Notes under the pieces: generated by a model
What the model saw: the letters and a program-made list of their open reading frames with translations, nothing else
Told to the model about the DNA's origin: nothing
Databases searched by the model: none
In this document: positions 31,991 through 32,929 of the stretch, in pieces
Layout: each line of letters opens with the position of its first letter
Numbering within the stretch: the first letter of the stretch is position 1
Origin: Deltaproteobacteria bacterium
GTDB lineage: Bacteria > Myxococcota_A > UBA9160 > SZUA-336
Reading direction: 5' to 3'
Length of the DNA: 32,929 nucleotides
NCBI GenBank assembly: GCA_016875225.1
Contig: VGRW01000039.1
Location: 1-32,929 of the forward strand
Position numbers and translations under genes: made by a program

Positions 31991-32124
31991 GTCCATCACC
32001 GCGGGTGATCGCTGGGCCGATCCGACCACCTGGAGAGCACCGCTACCGTTGCTTCCTTCCGGACCTGGCGGGGTTCACGGACCGACCACCGGCCGGGACC
32101 CAGCGATCACCGGCGGTGATGGAC
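31991..32124 (-). ncRNA. ffs: Signal recognition particle RNA (4.5S type)
   Basis: The diagnostic apical motif AGGUCCGGAAGGAAGCA lies near 32049-32065 on the minus strand. It holds the GGAA tetraloop and the Ffh-binding internal loop. Flanking sequences fold into a long rod. Positions 32099-32124 pair with 31991-32016 over 26 bp with one mismatch. The RNA binds Ffh to target membrane proteins. Ends are set from the stem and from a promoter that predicts a start at 32124, and could be off by a few nt. It sits directly upstream of dnaX, a common place for ffs. Confidence 0.92.
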
Positions 32125-32929
32125 GCCCGGACTCTAACTTGGCCCCCGCCGAAGGTAAACCTGCGCCCGGCGGCGCTTCGGGCGCTTCGGGCGCCTCGGG
32201 CGCCTCGAGCGTCTCGCGAGCGAGCTGGCGCAGCAGGATCGCCGCGAGCGTCGCGCGCTCCGACAGGCTCGGAAGCTCGATGTACTCCGCGTCCGTGTGG
32301 GCGCCGCCGCCGCGCACGCCCATCGAATCGAGTGTGGGAAGCCCGACCTCGGCCATGATCGAGCCGTCGGTGACACCGGCGGAGTGCACGGGCTCCGGCG
32401 CCGCGTAGCGCAACGCGAGCGAGACCCCGCGGTGCGCGGCGAGGAGTCTCGCGACCTCGGGCGTCTCGGGCTTCGGCGGCCGGTGCAGCACTCCCCAGAG
32501 CGCGGCGCTGGTTCCCGCGCCGTCGTTCGCGCGCGCGATCCGCTCGAGCTCGCGCTGCACCTCCTGGCCCTGCGCGAGCTCGTCGAAGCGCAGGTCGATC
32601 CAGGCCTCGGCGTGCGCGGGAACGATGTTGCGTTTGGTGCCGCCGGAGATCGTGCCGACGTTCAGGATCACCCCGCGCTCGTAGTCGGTGAGTGACTCGA
32701 TATTGATCACCTTGCGGGCCAGCGCGACGATCGCGCTGCGCCCGTCGCGCTGCGACGTGGCGACGTGCGAGGCGACACCTTCGACCGAGAGCTGGAACTG
32801 GCCGACGCCGCTTCGCGAGCGCGCCATCTCGCCGTTCTCGGGCGAGGGCTCGAAGACGAAGCCGATCTGCGCGCGCTTCGCCTCGGCCTCGATCCGGGGG
32901 CGCGAGCCGAGCGAGCCGATCTCCTCGTC
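32075..32929 (-). CDS. M20-family metallopeptidase (glutamate-carboxypeptidase-like), N-terminus outside window
   Basis: The frame is open to the right edge and shows the C-terminal 284 residues. It opens with the metal/catalytic-Glu motif DEEIGSLGSRPRIE. The dimerisation domain follows (VEGVASHVATSQRDGRSAI, NVGTISGGTKRNIVPAHAEAWIDLR). The last catalytic segments are HSAGVTDGS and GGGAHTDAEYIELPSL with the final metal His. This order fits M20A carboxypeptidase G2-like enzymes, which cleave C-terminal Glu or similar acyl-amino acids. After the normal domain end (LLRQLARE) the frame continues for 46 codons: first an Ala-Pro-Glu repeat, then the SRP RNA promoter and about 50 nt of the RNA gene, before a TGA at 32075-32077. 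That tail is not family-like. Confidence 0.85.
   Translation of the reverse strand, partial: DEEIGSLGSRPRIEAEAKRAQIGFVFEPSPENGEMARSRSGVGQFQLSVEGVASHVATSQRDGRSAIVALARKVINIESLTDYERGVILNVGTISGGTKRNIVPAHAEAWIDLRFDELAQGQEVQRELERIARANDGAGTSAALWGVLHRPPKPETPEVARLLAAHRGVSLALRYAAPEPVHSAGVTDGSIMAEVGLPTLDSMGVRGGGAHTDAEYIELPSLSERATLAAILLRQLARETLEAPEAPEAPEAPPGAGLPSAGAKLESGRPSPPVIAGSRPVVGP
32131..32159 (-). promoter_or_regulatory. Promoter of the SRP RNA gene
   Basis: On the minus strand TTTACC (32154-32159) and TAGAGT (32131-32136) are separated by exactly 17 nt, each matching 4 of 6 consensus bases. The -10 ends 6 nt before position 32124, the first base of the long SRP stem. It lies inside the reading frame of the M20 peptidase. 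Confidence 0.65.
32172..32207. repeat. Four tandem copies of a 9-bp unit
   Basis: The unit GGCGC(T/C)TCG is repeated four times without gaps, encoding an Ala-Pro-Glu repeat in the M20 peptidase tail. It lies 13 nt upstream of the SRP promoter -35. A tandem repeat like this can change copy number by slippage. Confidence 0.8.

Overview
The window is GC-rich (roughly 70%), gene-dense bacterial chromosome. I see no insertion sequence, phage gene, CRISPR array or rRNA. Most start codons are GTG or TTG, many genes overlap by 4 nt (GTGA, ATGA, TTGA), and there is a Myxococcus-like MglA/MglB pair beside ffs-dnaX-ybaB-recR. This suggests a Myxococcota, Binatota or related former deltaproteobacterium. 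The phylum is an inference; a marker-gene tree would settle it.

Layout. (1) 1-9511, all minus strand: a truncated exported protein, a GAF/AAA+/Fis regulator whose GAFTGA loop is altered, a class III cyclase-like domain with altered active-site positions, an O-antigen-polymerase-like membrane protein, argG, a GT-C glycosyltransferase-like protein with TPRs, a PAS histidine kinase and a RIO-type kinase. The RIO gene is preceded by a striking leader: a hairpin, a near-perfect ribosome binding site, a 20-codon ORF and a strong intrinsic terminator. (2) 9807-15850, minus: the housekeeping run priA-def-fmt-rsmB-rpe, tightly overlapped, with a tRNA-Ile2(CAU) 7 nt after rpe. (3) 15933-18726, plus: ribokinase, then a three-gene operon for a bufferin-type copper-binding RiPP: a precursor with four Cys (BufA/DUF2282), an MNIO enzyme (BufB/DUF692) and a partner protein (BufC/DUF2063). 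(4) 18854-25330: a PPOX flavoprotein divergent from a TetR regulator over a clear dyad operator, a phosphotriesterase-like hydrolase, a large secreted Cys-rich protein with duplicated modules and a laminin-type EGF domain, a second PPOX-like protein and an amidohydrolase. (5) 25446-29260: a hybrid histidine kinase, convergent with mglB-mglA-hydrolase. The alpha/beta hydrolase has Phe where the nucleophile Ser should be. (6) 29421-32929, minus: the dnaX-ybaB-recR replication/repair operon, the SRP RNA gene with a good promoter, and the 3' part of an M20 peptidase whose reading frame runs through that promoter and into the RNA gene.

The best candidates for an unusual system are the bufferin operon, the leader in front of the RIO kinase, the active-site-altered hydrolase in the mglBA operon, the paired atypical cyclase and GAFTGA-less regulator, and the secreted protein with two equally spaced 4-Cys modules. 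All functions are read from sequence motifs by eye; no database search was run.
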